NCBI GenBank assembly: GCA_007120555.1
Contig: SKNL01000169.1
Location: forward strand, 1 to 10,929
Reading direction: 5' to 3'
Source: Balneolales bacterium
GTDB taxonomy: Bacteria; Bacteroidota; Rhodothermia; Balneolales; Natronogracilivirgulaceae
Length of the DNA stretch: 10,929 nucleotides
The position numbers and the translations under genes were made by a program. Shown here one piece after another: positions 7,886 to 10,929 of this stretch (position 1 is the stretch's first letter; every line of letters begins with the position of its first letter). The notes beneath the pieces are model-generated. The model searched no databases and was not told the origin of the DNA. It saw only the letters and a list, made by a program, of their open reading frames with translations.

Positions 7886-7976
7886 GAGTAGCTTTTTTGC
7901 CCCCTCAGAGCGATACTCCTGGGGGAAAATTCCCGGGCCTGACATATCAGAACTGAGTTCACATACACATTTACTG

Positions 7977-8013
7977 TGGATGGTCAGCCGGACATTGGAT
8001 GGTCAGCCGGACA
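7977..8013. repeat. 18-bp tandem duplication just downstream of the FAS1 gene
   Basis: TGGATGGTCAGCCGGACA occurs at 7977-7994 and again at 7996-8013, exact and with one base between. In the minus-strand transcript it starts 17 bases after the FAS1 stop codon and lies before the terminator. Between it and the terminator, CCCCC (7901-7905) and GGGGG (about 7920-7925) could also pair. Confidence 0.93.
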
Positions 8014-8029
8014 GTCGGTTGCCACGAGA

Positions 8030-8932
8030 TCAATCTGCAGAGGGAAGCAGTACTTCATCGATGACATGGATCACGCCATTGGTACCGCTGATATCCACCG
8101 TAGTGATACCCGCCGAGCCGTTTATCGTAGCAGCACCACCGGAGACTTCAATGGTCAGTGTTTCACCGTTTAATGCGGTCACTTGCTGTGTCGGTTGAAG
8201 ATCGGTTGAAAGGACTTCTCCCTGAATCACATGATAGAGAAGTACGTTGGTCAGCTCTTCCACCGTAAGTCCGGCAGCAACGCTGGCAATGGCGGCAAAA
8301 GCTTCGTCGGTCGGCGCGAAGACCGTGAACGGTCCTTCACCGAGGAGCGCATCCACCAGGTCAGCCTGGATGACGGCTTGCACGAGGCTGGAAAGGAAAT
8401 AGCGCTTTACAGCATTGTCGACGATCGTTCCATAGGCATCGGGAAGAATTACGGCATCGATAACATGGATGACACCGTTACGTGCTTCAATGTCAGCGGT
8501 AGTTACACTGGCAGCCGCGTTTATGGTGACACCGCTTCCGGAGGCAGTTACGAAAATATCCTCACCGTTCAGGGTTTGAGCGGCTTGCTGTGCTTCGAGC
8601 TGGCCGGAGAATACCTCGGCACCGAGTACATGGTACAGAAGGATGGATTCCAGCTGCTCTTCGGTGAGTGACTCCAATGTTCCTTCAGGAAGTGCGGCAA
8701 AAGCATCATTGGTCGGTGCAAATACGGTGAATTCACCGTCGCCGTCCAGGGCTGCATCGAGTCCCGTGGATTGCAGCGCTCCGACCAGTGTTGAGAATTG
8801 GGCATTGGAAGCTGCAATTTCAGTGATGCTTGGATCCTGCATATCGGATGAGGTGGCATCATCGGAGCAGGCATTCAGAGTGAATGCAAACGTTAGTACG
8901 AATACAGGCAGGTAAAATCTTCTTGTTTTCAT
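8030..8932 (-). CDS. Lipoprotein with two fasciclin (FAS1) domains
   Basis: The 300-residue product has a lipoprotein signal peptide (basic MKTRR, hydrophobic core about 6-18, lipobox LNAC with Cys22). Two tandem FAS1 domains follow at about 33-165 and 168-298. Each shows the first FAS1 box (FTVFAPTNDAF 68-78; FTVFAPTDEAF 202-212), a YH motif (LLYHVLGAEV 98-107; LLYHVIQGEV 231-240) and the second box (NGVIHVIDAVILP 152-164; NGVIHVIDEVLLP 285-297). FAS1 domains usually serve adhesion or binding at cell surfaces; the ligand cannot be read from sequence. Ser-Asp-Asp directly after Cys22 resembles the lipoprotein export signal of Bacteroidota, suggesting outer-surface display. I chose the ATG at 8932 because it starts the signal peptide; the in-frame ATG at 9133 would bury it. 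No Shine-Dalgarno is present. The gene appears to be a single transcription unit with terminators on both sides. Confidence 0.93.
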   Translation of the reverse strand: MKTRRFYLPVFVLTFAFTLNACSDDATSSDMQDPSITEIAASNAQFSTLVGALQSTGLDAALDGDGEFTVFAPTNDAFAALPEGTLESLTEEQLESILLYHVLGAEVFSGQLEAQQAAQTLNGEDIFVTASGSGVTINAAASVTTADIEARNGVIHVIDAVILPDAYGTIVDNAVKRYFLSSLVQAVIQADLVDALLGEGPFTVFAPTDEAFAAIASVAAGLTVEELTNVLLYHVIQGEVLSTDLQPTQQVTALNGETLTIEVSGGAATINGSAGITTVDISGTNGVIHVIDEVLLPSAD

Positions 8933-9017
8933 TGATACGGTATCTGGTTGTTGATTGGTTGTGTTGTCGTGTTGTTGTCTGTGAACACAGTGCAAAAGGG
9001 CAAAACGGCCTGTGACG

Positions 9018-9027
9018 TTCCCGGGAA
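9018..9027. promoter_or_regulatory. Palindrome TTCCCGGGAA upstream of the FAS1 gene (candidate operator)
   Basis: A perfect 10-bp palindrome lies 86 bp upstream of the FAS1 start, next to the nine-base A/T tract. The octamer TTCCCGGG also occurs at 7930-7937 downstream of the same gene. It could be a regulator site, but a 10-bp palindrome can arise by chance. Confidence 0.25.
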
Positions 9028-9157
9028 TTTGATTTTTTTTTGTAACCACCACTGGCCGGACCGGATCCGTAGAATCGACTTTAGGGCTCAAGTGATTGGC
9101 ATGCAATAAACTGATCATTGACAGACAATGCATACGACCAGCTTTAACATGCGCAAC

Positions 9158-9196
9158 AAAAAAAGCATCAGCCCCGTGGGGAAGCCGATGCTTTTT
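9158..9196 (-). terminator. Rho-independent terminator of the S41 peptidase gene
   Basis: AAAAAGCATC (9160-9169) pairs exactly with GATGCTTTTT (9187-9196), and CCCC/GGGG (9172-9175, 9178-9181) can pair inside. On the minus strand the stem is followed by seven T, counting those in the stem, which suits transcription ending after the S41 gene. The plus-strand side also has five T, so it could work both ways. Confidence 0.88.
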
Positions 9197-9228
9197 CTAT
9201 GACAGTGGCTTATGTCCGGTGACAATGC

Positions 9229-9264
9229 CTGAAGGGCAGTGCCGGACTGAAGGGCAGTGCCGGA
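9229..9264. repeat. Perfect 18-bp tandem duplication downstream of the S41 gene
   Basis: CTGAAGGGCAGTGCCGGA occurs at 9229-9246 and again at 9247-9264 with no gap. In the minus-strand transcript it lies 55 bases after the S41 stop codon and before the terminator. It is placed like the duplication downstream of the FAS1 gene. Confidence 0.95.
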
Positions 9265-9316
9265 AAGGGTAAATTATGATTATTGAGCAGAAATTTTGCG
9301 GATGTGTCCGAAACCG

Positions 9317-9339
9317 GATTATCGTTTTATTGGATAATC
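9317..9339. other. Hairpin overlapping the S41 stop codon
   Basis: GATTATC (9317-9323) and GATAATC (9333-9339) form a 7-bp stem around a 9-base loop, covering the last codons and the TAA stop. CC/GG pairs extend it past one mismatch. No T run follows in the direction of transcription, so it is not a terminator by itself; it might protect the 3' end of the message or be chance. Confidence 0.45.
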
Positions 9340-10929
9340 GGGCGGTTCCGGAAGTTCGACATCGATCTCTTCCAGAAGTTCGAGCAGATGTTCCACAGCG
9401 GCATTCAACTGCTCGTCGATGCCGGCATACTCTTTGGCCGGATCGTTGTCGACCGGGATATCCGGTTCCACTCCGTAACCTTCAATGATCCATTCCGTGC
9501 CTTCGGTATCATAGGAGGCAAATTCCGGCCGGTTCAGGGATCCGCCATCCACAAACGGCAGGCTCTGCCGTATTCCGACCACGCCGCCCCAGGTCCGTTG
9601 TCCGATCAGCTTGCCAAGGCCGTGTTTGCGGAACCGGTACGGGAACAGGTCGCCGTCGGACGCCGAAAACGGATCGATCAGGGTGACCATGGGCCCGAGC
9701 ATCATGGCGGATGGATCCGGCGTGGGCACGGCATTCCGCGCCTTATCGATCATGGCCAGTTCGCGTCGCAGGCGCTCGATGATCATGGGGGATACGTTTC
9801 CGCCACCGTTGCCGCGCACGTCAATGATCAGCGCATCCTTGCGGAGCTGCGGATAGAAATGCTTGACGAACTCGTTGAGACCGCCCGGACCCATATCCGG
9901 AATGTGCAGATACCCGACACGTCCGTCGGAAGCTTCCGTCACCTTCCTGATATTATCCTGCACCCAGTTGTAATAATAGAGATCGGCTTCATCGGCTATC
10001 GGCGTGACCACCACCTCCCTGGCACCAGAGGCCTGCGGCTGATCGTTCACACTCAGCACCACCGGTTTTCCGGCCTTGTCTATCAGCGATTCGTAGATAT
10101 TGGCCATTTCGGAAGTCAGCAGGCCGTTCACGCGGATGATATACATGCCCTCCGTCACCTGCACGCCCACTTCCGTGAGCGGCGACCGCCGTGAATCCAC
10201 CCAGTTCTCCCCTTTCAGGATGCGCTCGATCCGGTAGAACCCGCTGTCCGTGTCACGGGCAAGTTCGACTCCCAGGCGGCCCATCTGGATGCGGTCCGGC
10301 TGCGGACGGTCACCACCGCCTACATAGGCGTGTCCCACGTTGAGCTCCCCGATCATCTCGCCGATGACATAGGTCAGGTCGTTGCGGTGGGCCACATGAT
10401 CCACAAGCGGACGGTAGTTCTCGCGCACTGCTTCCCAGTCCACGCCATGCATGTTCGGCGCATACAGGAAGTCGCGCATCTGCCGCCAGCTTTCGTTGAA
10501 GATCTGCACCCACTCTTTTGTACGGTCCAGGCGCACTTTCATGTTGGACAGGTCCAATGCCGGATCGGGATCGGTCTCCTGCCCCGGCAGATCCACGATG
10601 GCGTAGGTGTTTCCGCGCGCCAGCATCACCTTCTTGCCGTCATGGGAAATCCGGTAGCTGTTGAAGGCACCGATGGTCTGCTCTTTTTCATCATCCAGAT
10701 CATAGAACAGGAGCATGGTCTGACGATCCGCCATACCATTGCGCTGGTAGTAGATGCGTGATCCGAACGATTGCAGGTTCCCGTAATTGGATGCGGAAAC
10801 CGGCAGGTCGATAATGCGGTTTGAAAGGCCCTCGGTGTCGATTTGGATCCGCTCTGTGGGATCGTCACCGTTATCTCCCTTCTCTTCTTCCTCATCTCCG
10901 ATCTTCACCTCGTCGTTTTTTGGCTTGAA
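9319..10929 (-). CDS. Tricorn-protease-like S41 peptidase, C-terminal part (5' end outside window)
   Basis: The reading frame is open to the window edge with no stop, so only the last 536 residues are seen and the true start lies beyond 10929. Numbering below starts at the valine (GTG codon) at 10908. The visible part begins with the end of a beta-propeller (TolB/tricorn type; ISHDGKKVMLA 87-97), then a helical domain (about 125-195), a PDZ domain (about 205-300) and the S41 protease core (about 320-485). The core shows GYLHIPDMG (332-340), DVRGNGGG (363-370), the likely nucleophile Ser417 in ASDGD, GQRTWGG (436-442) and EGYGVEPDI (476-484). His193 in ELNVGHAYVGGGD fits the tricorn catalytic His746 and Glu476 fits Glu1023; the tricorn Ser745 position is Gly192. 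Tricorn-type enzymes cut peptides released by other proteases; in bacteria such homologues are often exported, but the signal region is not visible. The acidic tail ends in PEPPDYPIKR. Confidence 0.93.
   Translation of the reverse strand, partial: FKPKNDEVKIGDEEEEKGDNGDDPTERIQIDTEGLSNRIIDLPVSASNYGNLQSFGSRIYYQRNGMADRQTMLLFYDLDDEKEQTIGAFNSYRISHDGKKVMLARGNTYAIVDLPGQETDPDPALDLSNMKVRLDRTKEWVQIFNESWRQMRDFLYAPNMHGVDWEAVRENYRPLVDHVAHRNDLTYVIGEMIGELNVGHAYVGGGDRPQPDRIQMGRLGVELARDTDSGFYRIERILKGENWVDSRRSPLTEVGVQVTEGMYIIRVNGLLTSEMANIYESLIDKAGKPVVLSVNDQPQASGAREVVVTPIADEADLYYYNWVQDNIRKVTEASDGRVGYLHIPDMGPGGLNEFVKHFYPQLRKDALIIDVRGNGGGNVSPMIIERLRRELAMIDKARNAVPTPDPSAMMLGPMVTLIDPFSASDGDLFPYRFRKHGLGKLIGQRTWGGVVGIRQSLPFVDGGSLNRPEFASYDTEGTEWIIEGYGVEPDIPVDNDPAKEYAGIDEQLNAAVEHLLELLEEIDVELPEPPDYPIKR

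Larger units (their letters stand above)
8933..9318. other. 386-bp intergenic spacer with the FAS1 5' leader
   Basis: No gene is visible here. On the minus strand the last 50 or so bases before the FAS1 ATG are nearly free of structure and rich in CAA/ACA (about 8940-8985), with no Shine-Dalgarno. Upstream lie a palindrome at 9018-9027 and a run of nine A (T on the plus strand, 9033-9041). Next, moving right, come the terminator of the S41 gene (9158-9196) and the tandem duplication (9229-9264). The FAS1 promoter should lie at about 9000-9150; I could not assign one. Confidence 0.7.

Noticed and set aside
8933..9133. 67-residue N-terminal extension of the FAS1 protein
   Set aside because: It would place the lipoprotein signal peptide inside the protein; the ATG at 8932 starts that signal exactly.

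Overview
The window looks like ordinary chromosome from a bacterium of the Bacteroidota / Rhodothermota / Balneolota (FCB) side of the tree; Balneolota-like is my best guess. This is inference. The reasons are a fused LPLAT + N-acyltransferase (OlsF-like) lipid gene, a tricorn-type S41 peptidase, a FAS1 lipoprotein with an acidic Cys-Ser-Asp-Asp N-terminus, and mostly Shine-Dalgarno-less starts. No phage, transposon, CRISPR array, tRNA or rRNA is visible, and all six genes are intact apart from the last, which runs off the window.

Layout. (1) Plus strand, 66-2798: hisS (histidyl-tRNA synthetase), then, 114 bp on, a membrane-anchored AsmA-like envelope protein of unknown function. (2) Minus strand, 2876-4717: a two-domain acyltransferase resembling OlsF, probably making an amino-acid-containing membrane lipid. 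(3) A 251-bp divergent intergenic region, then a plus-strand operon of clpS (4969-5280) and clpA (5308-7845). ClpS is the N-degron adaptor and ClpA is the AAA+ unfoldase that feeds ClpP; clpP itself is not in the window. (4) A 15-bp hairpin at 7851-7885 that suits termination from both directions, followed on the minus strand by a tandem FAS1-domain lipoprotein (8030-8932). (5) A 386-bp spacer with a palindrome, an A/T tract, a strong minus-strand terminator and a perfect tandem duplication. (6) On the minus strand, 9319 to the window edge, the C-terminal 536 residues of a tricorn-protease-like S41 peptidase.

I do not see a clearly new biological system. The two best leads are these. First, ClpA carries a linker of about 117 residues between its N-domain and first AAA+ ring, about 90 more than in E. 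coli ClpA; 36 of 80 residues there are acidic, with a His cluster and two overlapping DxDxDG loops. Second, both minus-strand genes in the right half have an 18-bp sequence duplicated in tandem between stop codon and terminator, with TCCGGC shared by the two units. A third, 12-bp tandem repeat lies upstream of hisS.
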